Shown in pieces: positions 18,456-27,687 of a DNA stretch of 64,000 bases; positions within the stretch are counted from its first letter, which is position 1, and every line of letters begins with the position of its first letter. The translations under genes and the position numbers were made by a program. The notes under the pieces were generated by a model. The model was not told the origin of the DNA. It searched no databases and saw only the letters and a program-made list of their open reading frames with translations. Source of the stretch: Xanthomonas hydrangeae (lineage in GTDB: Bacteria > Pseudomonadota > Gammaproteobacteria > Xanthomonadales > Xanthomonadaceae); NCBI GenBank assembly GCA_905142475.1, contig LR990730.1, positions 930,001 to 994,000 on the forward strand, given 5' to 3'.

Positions 18456-19852
18456 ACAGCATGACAGGCCCCAAGTGGCTGATCCCGATGGCGCTGATGC
18501 TCGGCCTGGCGGCCTGTAGCAGTGCACCGAAGAAGAGTTCGGGCAGCGCAGGCAGCGGCGCGATCAAGGGCGTCAAGGTCGAAGGCAAGGGGCCGGCGTA
18601 TGTCGCCACCGGATGCCCGTCGAGCTCGCCGTATGCGGCAGCGAAGGAAGATCCGTCCACGCGTGGCGATTACACCGCCGGCGGCCTGTACAAGCCCGGC
18701 GTCAAGGACACCACCCCGGACCACGTGCCCAACGTTGCCTGCATTCCCGAGCCGCTGGTCAGCAACGAGCCGCGCTCGGCGGTGGGCAATCGCTCGCCGT
18801 ATGAAGTGCTGGGCAAGCGCTACGTGGTGATGGACAACCCCGGCGACTATGTCGAACGCGGGACCGCCTCGTATTACGGCAGCAAATTCCACGGCCGGCT
18901 GACCTCCAACAAGGAGGTCTACGACATGTACGCCTTCACCGCCGCCCACAAGACCCTGCCGCTGCCCAGCTTTGCGCTGGTGACCAATACCGACACCGGC
19001 GACTCGGTGGTGGTGCGCGTCAACGACCGCGGTCCGTTCCACGACGGCCGCGTGATCGATCTGAGCTACGCCGCTGCGGTCAAGCTGGGCATCACCGGCA
19101 AGGGCACCGGCAATGTCGAAGTGCGCGGCCTGACCGAAGCCGACAACGGCAATCTGCTGGCCAAGCGCCGCAATGGCGTGGCACCTGTCGCTACCGGCGT
19201 TGCCGCAGCGCGGCCAGCCTCGGGCGGCAGCCAGATCGATGGTCTGGTGCAGCGTCTGCCCAACGGCACGGTTGCTCCGCGCGCGGTGGCTGCAAGTTCG
19301 GCTGCCGTGCCGGTGGCGACATCGATCGCCGCCGCGCCGGTCACTGCGGCAGGTGAGCGTTGGCGCTATCACGTGGCCGATTCGCGCCAGCCCGGCAATC
19401 CGGACAATTTCGATGCGTGGATGAAGTCGCAGGGCGTGCGTGTTGCGACCGGCAAGCCGGCAGCGGTTGCGCCGCGGCCGGCATCGGCCACGACATCGAC
19501 GCCTGCGCCTGCCGCACCGGTTGCGGTCGCGGTGGTCAAGCCTGCAGGCAGCGCGCCGCTACGTGCGACCAAGCCCGAACCGGTGCCTGCCAAGGCACCC
19601 AGCGTTGCCGAGAGCACACTCGGCGACATCCTGTTGCAGGTCGCCAGCTTCGCCAGTCGCGAAAACGCCAATCGCGCGCTGTCGCAATTGGCCTCGGCCG
19701 GCATCGCCGGTGCCAGCGTCAGCGACATCGTCAGTGGCGGGCGTACCCTGTGGCGCCTGCGCGTCAATGCACGCGACCACGCCAATGCCTCGGAAATCGC
19801 CCAGCGCATTGCCGGGCTGGGTTTCGGGCGCCCGCAAATCGTCGCCAATTAG
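18452..19852 (+). CDS. rlpA: RlpA septal-ring lytic transglycosylase, SPOR-domain lipoprotein
   Basis: 466 residues. The lipobox is LAAC (MALMLGLAACSS). The double-psi beta-barrel lies at about 130-215 (GTASYYGSKFHGRLTSNKEVYDM, VVVRVNDRGPFHDGRVIDLSYAAA) and carries the acidic catalytic residue of RlpA enzymes. A low-complexity linker follows, then a C-terminal SPOR domain (about 385-465, starting ILLQVASFASRENANRAL) that binds denuded glycan at the septum. It starts inside the mltB stop codon, so the two peptidoglycan enzymes are made together. Confidence 0.93.
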   Translation: MNSMTGPKWLIPMALMLGLAACSSAPKKSSGSAGSGAIKGVKVEGKGPAYVATGCPSSSPYAAAKEDPSTRGDYTAGGLYKPGVKDTTPDHVPNVACIPEPLVSNEPRSAVGNRSPYEVLGKRYVVMDNPGDYVERGTASYYGSKFHGRLTSNKEVYDMYAFTAAHKTLPLPSFALVTNTDTGDSVVVRVNDRGPFHDGRVIDLSYAAAVKLGITGKGTGNVEVRGLTEADNGNLLAKRRNGVAPVATGVAAARPASGGSQIDGLVQRLPNGTVAPRAVAASSAAVPVATSIAAAPVTAAGERWRYHVADSRQPGNPDNFDAWMKSQGVRVATGKPAAVAPRPASATTSTPAPAAPVAVAVVKPAGSAPLRATKPEPVPAKAPSVAESTLGDILLQVASFASRENANRALSQLASAGIAGASVSDIVSGGRTLWRLRVNARDHANASEIAQRIAGLGFGRPQIVAN

Positions 19853-20140
19853 GCGTTGCGGCTCAAGCGCAGCGATCAATGCAGCCGCCCAGTCGTCGAC
19901 TGGCGCGGCCGGCAGGGCTGGCGCACGGCATCGGCTGGTCCACTCGCTCACTCTGGATGCAGCGTCGTCTGCCTCGCTCGATCCCGACGCACGCGCTGCT
20001 GCAGCCATTCTCGGCCCCCACGGTCACGACAACGCTGAACTCTGCAAGCGTGCATGCCCTGCGGCGCGTCGCCTTGATCGCCATCGCACCTTACAATTTC
20101 GCATTACCCAGCCTTCGGGCCCGTCAGGAGTCGTTCTTCA

Positions 20141-21334
20141 ATGAAATTCCGCTTCGCCGCCGCTGTCGTGGCCACGTTCGCCTTCGGCCTGGTCTGCGCC
20201 CAGACACCTGCGCCGCAGCCGACGCCTGCCGTTGCCGCCGTCCCGGTTCCGCCCGCACCCGCGCCGGCCGTGTCCAAGTCCTGGATCCTGATGGATTACG
20301 CCACCGGGCAGGTGCTGGCCGGTGAAAACATCCACCAGCAGCTGGCGCCGGCCAGCATCACCAAGGTGATGACCTCCTATGTGGTCGCTGCCGAAATCGA
20401 GAACGGCAAGGTCAAGCGCGACGACCAGGTCATGATGAGCGAGCGCGCCTGGCGCGAGGGTGGCGCCGGCACCGACGGCAGCTACAGCGGCTTCCCGGTC
20501 AACCAGACCGCGCGTCTGGAAGACATGGAAAAGGGCATGGCGATCCAGTCCGGCAACGATGCCGCAATCGCCCTGGCCGAGCATGTCGCCGGCAGCGAAG
20601 AAGCCTTTGCCTCGCTGATGAACAGCTACGCCGCCAAGATCGGCATGAAGGATTCGTACTTCGTCAACGCGCACGGTCTGAGCGCCGAAGGCCATCATTC
20701 CACCGCCTACGATCTGGCCATGCTGGGCCGCGCGATGGTGCGCGATTACCCGGAGACCTACGCCTACAACAAGATCAAGGAATTCCAGGTCGGCACCATC
20801 AAGCAGAACAATCGCAATCTGCTGTTGTGGCGCGACCCGGCGGTGGACGGCATCAAGACCGGCCACACCTCCGAAGCCGGCTATTGCCTGCTGAGCTCGG
20901 CCAAGCGCGGCGATCAGCGCCTGGTGGCGGTGGTGATGGGCGATTCGTCCGAGCGCCAGCGTGCCGATGACAGCCTGGCACTGCTCAACTGGGGCTTCCG
21001 CTTCTTCGAGACCCACAGCCTGTACGCGCCCGGCAAGGTCGTGACCAAGCAGAAGGTGTGGAAGGGTGAGCAGGACGAAGTGCAGCTGGGCGTGGCCCAA
21101 CCGCTGCTGGTCAGCCTGCAACGCGGTCGCTACAACGATCTCAAGCCCAGCATGGAAGTGGCCAAGAACCTGCAGGCCCCGATCAAGAAGGGACAGCAGA
21201 TCGGCACCGTCAAGGTCAGCCTGGACGGCAAGATCATCGCTCAGGCCCCGCTGGTCGCCATCAACGCCGTCGAAGAAGGTGGCTTCTTCAAGCGCCTCTG
21301 GGATGCGTTCTGGATGTGGTGGGAATCTGAATAA
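20141..21334 (+). CDS. dacC: D-alanyl-D-alanine carboxypeptidase (PBP5/6 type)
   Basis: 397 residues from ATG 20141, with a signal peptide ending near Cys-Ala-Gln. The serine peptidase S11 motifs are present: SITK at 72-75, SGN (QSGNDAAIALAEH) and KTG (GIKTGHTSEAGYC). A C-terminal beta domain and an amphipathic anchor (FFKRLWDAFWMWWESE) hold it to the inner membrane. It trims the fifth D-Ala of peptidoglycan stems. The exact paralogue symbol (dacA or dacC) is not certain. The 288-bp gap after rlpA shows no other gene. Confidence 0.92.
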   Translation: MKFRFAAAVVATFAFGLVCAQTPAPQPTPAVAAVPVPPAPAPAVSKSWILMDYATGQVLAGENIHQQLAPASITKVMTSYVVAAEIENGKVKRDDQVMMSERAWREGGAGTDGSYSGFPVNQTARLEDMEKGMAIQSGNDAAIALAEHVAGSEEAFASLMNSYAAKIGMKDSYFVNAHGLSAEGHHSTAYDLAMLGRAMVRDYPETYAYNKIKEFQVGTIKQNNRNLLLWRDPAVDGIKTGHTSEAGYCLLSSAKRGDQRLVAVVMGDSSERQRADDSLALLNWGFRFFETHSLYAPGKVVTKQKVWKGEQDEVQLGVAQPLLVSLQRGRYNDLKPSMEVAKNLQAPIKKGQQIGTVKVSLDGKIIAQAPLVAINAVEEGGFFKRLWDAFWMWWESE

Positions 21335-21364
21335 AAAAATGCCGGCGAAAGCCGGCTTTTTTTT
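21334..21364 (+). terminator. Rho-independent terminator of dacC, probably bidirectional
   Basis: GCCGGC-gaaa-GCCGGC followed by eight T and preceded by seven A. The A tract would also serve transcription of the convergent LpxR-type gene. Confidence 0.9.
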
Positions 21365-21451
21365 GGAATCGAGAATCGAGAATGGGGAATCGGTAAATGC
21401 AGGAGCACAGCGTTTGCTCTTGCGATTCCCGATTCCCCAATCCCGATTCCC
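21365..21451. repeat. inverted repeat element of the GGGATTGGGGA family
   Basis: The left arm (21365-21392, GAATCGAGAATGGGGAATCG-like) and right arm (21423-21451, CGATTCCCGATTCCCCAATC-like) are inverted copies. They lie between the dacC terminator and the end of the LpxR-type gene. Confidence 0.7.
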
Positions 21452-21456
21452 AGCCC

Positions 21457-22518
21457 TCAAAGCATCCGGCTGATCGTGAAACTGCCATACACCGGCGTCT
21501 CGCGCTGGGTATCGAATTCGCGGGTGCGGTGATAGCGGGCGATGGCGAATTTCCAGCGGCCGTACATCACCGCCAGGCCGTAACCGACGTCGCCGACGAA
21601 CGCGCGCTTGTCCACGCTGTGGCTGCTGCGGAAGGTATTGCCGTCCAGGGTGATGTCGCGCAGCACCCAGCGCGCATCGGTGGTCACGAACAGATGGCCG
21701 GACCAGCCGCTGGCACGTCCGAGCCGGCTGGGGGCGGTGTTCTCGCCGGCCGGCCGGGTCGGTGTGCTGCCGAAATCGTCCGGCAGCTTCCAGCCAAAGC
21801 GCGCTTCGCCGCCGGCATTCAAGTGCGTGGCCATGTTGCCGACTGCGCCGCCCCAGTGCGAAATGAAATCCCAACCGAAGCCGCCTGCATTGACCGCCGC
21901 ATCGCCCGGCCAGCGGCGCATGCGCTCGTGCACCAGATTGATCAGCGGCTCGTTGTGCAGCTGGTTGTCCCAGCCCTGGAATTTCTCATCGCCCAGCGCA
22001 TCGTGGATCGCATCCTGCGCCTCCTGTGCAAACGCCCACGGGCCGACCACGCCGATCTGCAACTGGGTCGTGCGCAGGTGCGCATCGTTGCGCGCGTTGT
22101 AGCCGAAGCTCGCCAGCAGGATGCCCGCATACGGGCGATCGTCGGGAATCACATCGCGCCGGGTGGAATCGGTCGGCGTGAAAATTCCCTGGCCAATCGA
22201 GAACACCATGTTCTGCTGGTCGAACTCGCCCGGGTGCAGACGTTCCAGATAACCGTTGACCCAGCGCGCGGTGCGCGGCAGGCAGGGGTCGTCGGTGTAG
22301 TCGACCAGGTTGGGCGACACCAGCGTCAGTACCGCGCCATTGGAATAGCCCTGGTCCTGATCCTCCCCGCCGAACAAATCGTTGTCGACCCGGAAATTCA
22401 CCGCCGGCGGGGTCCGTCCCAGCCTGCTGGAGTCGCATTGATCAGCCGCCAGGGCCGGCATCGAAAGCCCGGTGAGAGAAAGCAGCAGGGCAGCAGGCAA
22501 CGCGCGCGGTCGAAGCAT
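21457..22518 (-). CDS. lpxR: outer-membrane lipid A 3-O-deacylase, LpxR family
   Basis: 353 residues from the ATG at 22518-22516 (MLRPRALPAALLLSL), which begins a normal signal peptide; the frame extends 31 codons upstream without family-like sequence. The mature protein opens with the LpxR signature FRVDNDLFGGEDQDQGYSNG, holding the Asn-Asp and Tyr-Ser active-site residues. DDRPYAGILLASFGY and the SHWGGAVGNMATHLNAGGEARFG stretch with its His follow. It ends in Phe/Leu-type outer-membrane residues (SFTISRML). LpxR enzymes remove the 3'-acyloxyacyl chain of lipid A in a calcium-dependent reaction. It is transcribed alone. Confidence 0.85.
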   Translation of the reverse strand: MLRPRALPAALLLSLTGLSMPALAADQCDSSRLGRTPPAVNFRVDNDLFGGEDQDQGYSNGAVLTLVSPNLVDYTDDPCLPRTARWVNGYLERLHPGEFDQQNMVFSIGQGIFTPTDSTRRDVIPDDRPYAGILLASFGYNARNDAHLRTTQLQIGVVGPWAFAQEAQDAIHDALGDEKFQGWDNQLHNEPLINLVHERMRRWPGDAAVNAGGFGWDFISHWGGAVGNMATHLNAGGEARFGWKLPDDFGSTPTRPAGENTAPSRLGRASGWSGHLFVTTDARWVLRDITLDGNTFRSSHSVDKRAFVGDVGYGLAVMYGRWKFAIARYHRTREFDTQRETPVYGSFTISRML

Positions 22519-22793
22519 GGAGGGCCTGGAAAGGTAGGAAAGGACGGTGTTCGGCAAAGGTGCCTGTGGCCGCTGCTGCGCCGCGTGAATGTGTGCCGGG
22601 AGCTGGAGCACTCTCTGCCTGTGCTGTCCGGTAGAGAACTATCACCAGCAAGTAGATGTGTTTGGTCCGGGACTGTAATGGCAGTGTTTTGCTAAAAGGT
22701 TGGGGCCGCTCACGCGGCTGTTGGCAGCAACAAGCTCATCAGTTCCACAGCTGAAGGCTTGGGTTTGCCCGCCAGCGGCCCGATAATGGGCGG

Positions 22794-23072
22794 ATGGAAA
22801 TCAGCTCCGACAACCCCGATCACGGCTTCCAGTTTCCCGGCACCTTCGAGCTCACCGCGATGGGCGCGGCCGAACGCGGGCTGGAAACAGAACTTCCGCG
22901 TCTGCTTGCCGCCACCGGCGTGGAGTTGCTGGAAGAAAGCATCAGCTGGAAGCACTCGTCCACCGGCAAGTATGTGTCCATCAGGATCGGCTTTCGCGCC
23001 GATGACCGGGCGCAGTTCGATGCCGCCCATCAGGCGCTGCGCGAACACCCGGAAGTGAAGTGGACGCTGTAG
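22794..23072 (+). CDS. ybeD: YbeD/DUF493 family regulatory protein
   Basis: 92 residues with the family pattern ([12 protein letters not shown] at the N-terminus, [17 protein letters not shown] in the middle). This is a small ferredoxin-like alpha/beta protein of the lipoate locus with a proposed allosteric role. It sits directly upstream of lipB, as in many gamma-proteobacteria, and overlaps it by 13 bases. Confidence 0.9.
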   Translation: MEISSDNPDHGFQFPGTFELTAMGAAERGLETELPRLLAATGVELLEESISWKHSSTGKYVSIRIGFRADDRAQFDAAHQALREHPEVKWTL

Positions 23073-23758
23073 CGGCCGAGCCTGTGCTGGCAGCGGTTCC
23101 GATCCTGCCGGCGCAACTGCGCGATCTCGGCCGCCAGGCGTACGCGCCGGTGTGGCGTGCGATGCAGCGTTTCACCGATGCGCGCAATGAGCACACTGCC
23201 GACGAGGTGTGGGTGGTCGAGCATGCGCCGGTGTTTACGCTCGGCCAGGCCGGCAAGCCCGAGCATGTCTTGGCAGCTGGCGACATCCCGGTGTTGCAGG
23301 TCGATCGTGGTGGCCAGGTCACCTATCACGGCCCCGGCCAGTTGGTGGTGTATCCGCTGCTGGATCTGCGCCGGCTCAAGATCGGCGTGCGCGATTACGT
23401 GTGCAAGATCGAGCAGGCGCTGATCGACACCCTGGACGAGTGGAATATCGTCGCCGAGCGCCGCGATGGCGCGCCCGGCGTGTATGTGGGCGGGGCCAAG
23501 ATCGCCGCGCTCGGGATCCGGGTGCGGCGCGGCTGCACCTTCCACGGCCTGTCGTTCAACGTGGCGATGGATCTGGAGCCGTTCCATCGCATCAACCCGT
23601 GTGGCTACCAGGGCCTGCAAGTGACCTCGGTGCTAGACTTGGGCGGCCCCTCCGGGATGGACGCCGTCAAGGCGGTGCTGCTCGATCAGCTGGCGCGCCA
23701 GTTCGGTCTCGTATTGCAGCCTGTTTCCGCATTGCCCGACCTTTCGCTTCCGGCCTGA
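23060..23758 (+). CDS. lipB: octanoyl-[acyl-carrier-protein]:protein N-octanoyltransferase
   Basis: 232 residues from GTG 23060 inside the end of ybeD. The LipB signature is intact: [19 protein letters not shown], then [28 protein letters not shown] with the catalytic Lys, and [13 protein letters not shown] with the catalytic Cys. It moves octanoate from ACP to lipoyl domains of the 2-oxoacid dehydrogenases and the glycine cleavage H protein. Confidence 0.96.
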   Translation: MDAVAAEPVLAAVPILPAQLRDLGRQAYAPVWRAMQRFTDARNEHTADEVWVVEHAPVFTLGQAGKPEHVLAAGDIPVLQVDRGGQVTYHGPGQLVVYPLLDLRRLKIGVRDYVCKIEQALIDTLDEWNIVAERRDGAPGVYVGGAKIAALGIRVRRGCTFHGLSFNVAMDLEPFHRINPCGYQGLQVTSVLDLGGPSGMDAVKAVLLDQLARQFGLVLQPVSALPDLSLPA

Positions 23759-23773
23759 GCGCCCGTTATTGCC

Positions 23774-24787
23774 ATGACCCAGCCTATCGCCCGTTCCATC
23801 CCCTTGCAGGTCGTCTCCGGCGACACCGCCGCGCCTGCGCCGCTGCAGACCGGCGTCAAGCAGATCGGTGGCGACAAGATCAATCGCTCGCCGGTGCAGT
23901 TCGTCGATGCGCCGGTGTTGCGCAAGCCGTCGTGGATCCGCGTGCGGATTCCGTCCGGCAATGCAGTGCAGAATCTCAAGGCCAAGCTGCGCGAAAACCG
24001 CCTGGTCACGGTCTGCGAGGAAGCCAGCTGCCCGAACATCCACGAGTGCTTCAGCCACGGCACCGCGACCTTCATGATCCTGGGCGAGGTCTGCACGCGA
24101 CGCTGCTCGTTCTGCGATGTGGCGCACGGCCGGCCCAAGCCGCCGGATGCCAGCGAGCCGGCCAGCCTGGCGACCACTGTGGCCGATATGGGCCTGAAGT
24201 ACGTGGTGGTGACCAGCGTGGATCGCGATGATCTGCGCGACGGCGGTGCCCAGCATTTCGTGGACTGCATTGCGGCCATCCGGGCCAGTTCGCCCAAGAC
24301 CCGCATCGAGATCCTGACCCCGGATTTCCGCGGCAAGGGCCGCATGGACCGCGCGCTGGAGATCCTGGCGCTGAGCCCGCCTGACGTGTTCAACCACAAC
24401 ATCGAAACCGTGCCGGACCTGTATCCGAACGTGCGTCCGGGTGCCGATTACCAGTGGTCGCTGACCTTGCTGCAGCGCTTCAAGGCGCAGCATCCGTCCA
24501 TCGCCACCAAGTCCGGCATCATGCTCGGCCTGGGCGAAACGATGGAACAGGTGCAGGCCACCTTGCGCGACCTGCGCGCGCACGATGTGGACATGATCAC
24601 CATCGGCCAGTACCTGCAGCCGACGCCGCACCACCATCCGGTAATGCGCTACTGGACGCCGGAGGAATACAAGGCGCTGGAGGAGTACGGCAATGCACTG
24701 GGCTTCAGCCACGTCGCCTCCGGGCCGATGGTGCGCTCGTCGTATCACGCCGATCGGCAGGCAGCCGGCGCTGGCGTTGCGGCCTGA
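23774..24787 (+). CDS. lipA: lipoyl synthase (radical SAM)
   Basis: 337 residues. Both iron-sulfur sites are visible: the auxiliary cluster motif [12 protein letters not shown] and the radical SAM motif CTRRCSFC. The C-terminal RSSYHADRQ provides the conserved RSS serine. It inserts two sulfurs at C6 and C8 of the octanoyl group transferred by LipB. It follows lipB by 15 bases in the same operon. Confidence 0.97.
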   Translation: MTQPIARSIPLQVVSGDTAAPAPLQTGVKQIGGDKINRSPVQFVDAPVLRKPSWIRVRIPSGNAVQNLKAKLRENRLVTVCEEASCPNIHECFSHGTATFMILGEVCTRRCSFCDVAHGRPKPPDASEPASLATTVADMGLKYVVVTSVDRDDLRDGGAQHFVDCIAAIRASSPKTRIEILTPDFRGKGRMDRALEILALSPPDVFNHNIETVPDLYPNVRPGADYQWSLTLLQRFKAQHPSIATKSGIMLGLGETMEQVQATLRDLRAHDVDMITIGQYLQPTPHHHPVMRYWTPEEYKALEEYGNALGFSHVASGPMVRSSYHADRQAAGAGVAA

Positions 24788-24813
24788 GGTCAGCACTGGC
24801 AGTCGAGCAAGCC

Positions 24814-24844
24814 ACACGGCCCTGCGCTCAGCGCGGGGCCGTGT
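24814..24844 (+). terminator. stem-loop behind lipA
   Basis: ACACGGCCC pairs with GGGCCGTGT, with an inner GCGC-tca-GCGC. There is no T tract, so it may be a weak or Rho-assisted terminator. Confidence 0.4.
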
Positions 24845-25019
24845 CGTATCCGGCCCATGCGCAGTCGGCTGCAGGGTACGGTCGCGTTCACAATCCGCTA
24901 CAGGCCCGGCGCTAGGCTGATTCGGCAGCGGATGACAACGCCAGCAACTTTCGGCACTGTCATGCTGTCTGATCCGTTCACCGCCTTCCTTTCATCGGCC
25001 CCGTGCCGAGAGCCATTCG

Positions 25020-27203
25020 ATGACCTACAACGTTTCTACGTCCATGAAGGCCGGCCTGCTGGCGCTGGTGTTGACCACTCCGATGGCATTGCTCGCACGC
25101 GCCGATACGGCGTTGCCGGCGGCAGCCACGCCCGACCAGGCCACCGCGACCAAGCTGGTCTACGGTCTGCTCTCCGACAGCCGCTATGCCTACCGTCCGC
25201 GCACGCTGGACGAGACGATGTCCAAGGACGTCTTCAAGCGCTATCTGGAAACGTTGGACGGCAGCAAGCAGTTCTTCACTCAGGCCGACATCGATAGCTT
25301 TGCGCCGTTGCAGACGGGCGTTGGCGATGCGCTGCGTGGCGGCAATCTGGAGCCGGCGTTCCAGGTATTTTCGGTCTACAAGAAGCGCGTCGATCAGCGC
25401 GTCAAGTACGCGCGCGATTTGCTCAAGCAGGACTTCGATTTCTCCGGCACCGACAAATTCGAATACGACCGCAAGGACGTGCCATGGGCGGCAGACGACA
25501 AGCAGCTGGACGTGCTGTGGCGGCAGTCGGTGATGAACGATTGGCTGCGCCTCAAGCTGGCCGGCAAGAAGCCTGACGACATTCGCAAGACGCTGGACAA
25601 GCGTTATGTCTCGCTGGCCGATTCGGTCAAGCAGTTGAAGGGCGAGGACGTGTTCCAGTTCTTCGTCAACGCCTACACCAATGCGGTCGATCCGCACACC
25701 GATTACTTCACCCCGCGCACCGCTGAGACCTTCAATCAGCAGATGTCGTTGTCGCTGGAAGGCATTGGCGCGCAGTTGCAGAAGCAGGACGACATGGTGG
25801 TGATCCGCGAGGTGATCCCGGGTGGTCCGGCGGCAGTGGATGGCACGCTCAAGCCGGGCGATCGTATCGTTGGCGTGGGCCAGGCCAAGAATGGCGCGAT
25901 CGAAGATGTGATCGGCTGGCGCATCGACGATGTGGTCGCCAAGATCCGCGGCAGCAAGGACACCCAGGTGCGCCTGGAGTACATTCCGGCCGAGTCCGGC
26001 ATCGACGGCAAGCATCGCACCGTAACGCTGACCCGGCAGAAGGTGCGTCTGGCCGAGCAGGCCGCCAAGGGCGAAACCATTACCCTGCCGGCCAAGGGCA
26101 GCGAGCCGGAGCGGCGTATCGGCATCATCAAGTTGCCGGGCTTCTATCAGGATTTCGAAGGCCGTCGTCGCAACGCGGCCGACTATGCCTCGGCAACGCG
26201 CGATGTGGCCAAGCTGCTGGCCGGCTTCAAGGCCGACAAGGTCGATGGCGTGGTGCTGGACCTGCGCAACAACGGCGGCGGTTCGCTGGACGAAGCCATC
26301 GAACTCACCGGCCTGTTCATCCAGCAAGGTCCGGTGGTGCAGGTGCGCGAATCCGGCGGCCGCGTCACCGTCAATGGCGACAGCGATCCCAAGGTGGCAT
26401 GGGACGGCCCGCTAGGCGTGTTGATCAATCGCGGTTCGGCATCGGCATCGGAGATCTTTGCCGGCGCCATCCAGGACTACGGCCGCGGTCTGGTGATCGG
26501 CGAGACCAGCTTCGGCAAGGGCACGGTGCAGAACATCGTTGATCTTGATCGTTGGCCGGCTGCCGAAGGTCAGCGCTATGGTCAGGTCAAGCTGACGATT
26601 GCGCAGTTCTTCCGCGTCAGTGGTTCCAGCACCCAGCACAAGGGTGTGGTGCCGGACATCGCATTCCCGGCCAGCGTGGATGCCACCGAGTTCGGTGAGA
26701 GCACCTACGACAACGCGCTGCCGTGGACACGCATCGCCGCCGCGCCGCATACCCAGTACGGCAACTTTGCGCCGCTGCTGCCCAAGTTGCAGGGCCTGCA
26801 TACCGCGCGTATCGCCACCGACAAGGAATTCCAGTGGTGGGAAGAAGACGTCAAGCAGTTCCGCGATGAAAAGGCCAAGAAATTCATCTCGTTGAACGAA
26901 GCCGAGCGCGTTGCCGAGCGTCAGAAGCAGGATCAGCAGCGCAAGGATCGTCAGCAGGTGCGCAAGCAGCTGGGCCTGCCGCTGGACCCGCTTGCCGAAG
27001 ACAGCGACGACGGCCTGACCGGCAACGAGCGCGACATCGTCAAGGACACCGCACGCGAAAAGGCCGCAGAAAAGCGTCCGGATCCGCTGTTGCACGAATC
27101 GGCCGCGATCATCGCCGATGCGCTGGGTCTGCTGTCGCAGGACCAGCCGTTATCGGCGCAGGTGTTGCCGCAGTCGACTGCGCCGGGACGTTGGGCTGAT
27201 TGA
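25020..27203 (+). CDS. prc: carboxy-terminal processing (tail-specific) protease
   Basis: 727 residues with a signal peptide ending near ...LLARADT. The N-terminal helical part contains YVSLADSVKQLKGEDVFQFFV. The PDZ domain (about 245-330, GGPAAVDGTLKPGDRIVGVG) is followed by the S41 protease core. The serine-lysine dyad is inferred as Ser475 in GSASASEIF and Lys500 in TSFGKGTVQ, 25 residues apart as in the E. coli enzyme. It is a periplasmic protease that degrades ssrA-tagged proteins and trims cell-wall enzymes. The C-terminal DUF3340-like part is basic. It is monocistronic, with a strong terminator 28 bases after the stop. Confidence 0.95.
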   Translation: MTYNVSTSMKAGLLALVLTTPMALLARADTALPAAATPDQATATKLVYGLLSDSRYAYRPRTLDETMSKDVFKRYLETLDGSKQFFTQADIDSFAPLQTGVGDALRGGNLEPAFQVFSVYKKRVDQRVKYARDLLKQDFDFSGTDKFEYDRKDVPWAADDKQLDVLWRQSVMNDWLRLKLAGKKPDDIRKTLDKRYVSLADSVKQLKGEDVFQFFVNAYTNAVDPHTDYFTPRTAETFNQQMSLSLEGIGAQLQKQDDMVVIREVIPGGPAAVDGTLKPGDRIVGVGQAKNGAIEDVIGWRIDDVVAKIRGSKDTQVRLEYIPAESGIDGKHRTVTLTRQKVRLAEQAAKGETITLPAKGSEPERRIGIIKLPGFYQDFEGRRRNAADYASATRDVAKLLAGFKADKVDGVVLDLRNNGGGSLDEAIELTGLFIQQGPVVQVRESGGRVTVNGDSDPKVAWDGPLGVLINRGSASASEIFAGAIQDYGRGLVIGETSFGKGTVQNIVDLDRWPAAEGQRYGQVKLTIAQFFRVSGSSTQHKGVVPDIAFPASVDATEFGESTYDNALPWTRIAAAPHTQYGNFAPLLPKLQGLHTARIATDKEFQWWEEDVKQFRDEKAKKFISLNEAERVAERQKQDQQRKDRQQVRKQLGLPLDPLAEDSDDGLTGNERDIVKDTAREKAAEKRPDPLLHESAAIIADALGLLSQDQPLSAQVLPQSTAPGRWAD

Positions 27204-27230
27204 TCTTGGTGGGTTGTTTGTAGTGCAAGA

Positions 27231-27258
27231 AAAGCCACCGCATGCGGTGGCTTTTTTT
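27231..27258 (+). terminator. Rho-independent terminator of prc
   Basis: GCCACCG-catg-CGGTGGC with seven following T and preceding A residues. Confidence 0.92.
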
Positions 27259-27309
27259 ATGCCGACTAAGAGCGGCTCTGAGAGCGGATGACCTGTGGTT
27301 TTGCTGCAG

Positions 27310-27417
27310 GGCCCTTGCCCGCCCACCATCGCGGGACACGCCGCAAGTACGTCCGTGTAGGCTCTTACGCGGCATCCATGCCGCGTAAGGTCCCGCGACG
27401 GTGGGCGGGCAAGGACC
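27310..27417 (+). repeat. palindromic intergenic repeat, canonical type
   Basis: Arms GGCCCTTGCCCGCCCACC and GGTGGGCGGGCAAGGACC with the inner hairpin around GCGGCATCCATGCCGC. The left flank (GATGACCTGTGGTTTTGCTG) and right flank (GTTGGTCGGTGTGC, and further on GGCTCCTTTCGATCCGAGC) match the copy at 15054. Confidence 0.85.
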
Positions 27418-27521
27418 AGTGGAGTTGGTCGGTGTGCCTGGTTGCGAGCGGTGCCTGCGCGGGCGTCCGATGGCGGGCAACCTGATCGGCTCCTTTCGAT
27501 CCGAGCAAATCTCCGCCATTG

Positions 27522-27597
27522 CCAACATCCCCTTCAGTACCAACATCCCTTTCAGTACATTGATGGTGACTGGTGACTGGTGACTGGTGACTGGTGG
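27522..27597. repeat. two adjacent simple tandem repeats
   Basis: An 18-bp unit CCAACATCCCYTTCAGTA occurs twice (27522-27539, 27540-27557, one mismatch). It is followed by four 7-bp GGTGACT units (27565-27592). Apart from these and the palindrome, the 27259-27687 gap holds nothing recognised. Confidence 0.85.
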
Positions 27598-27687
27598 ATG
27601 CGCTTGCGTGCGATGAGGCTTTAATGGTCACGCGCAATGGCGCGCAGGGACGCTCGCTCAGGTCGGCAGGGCAGGGCTGTGGCGATA

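Noticed and set aside
24814..24844. Strong Rho-independent terminator behind lipA
   Set aside because: The hairpin is good but no T tract follows, so it is listed only as a weak candidate.
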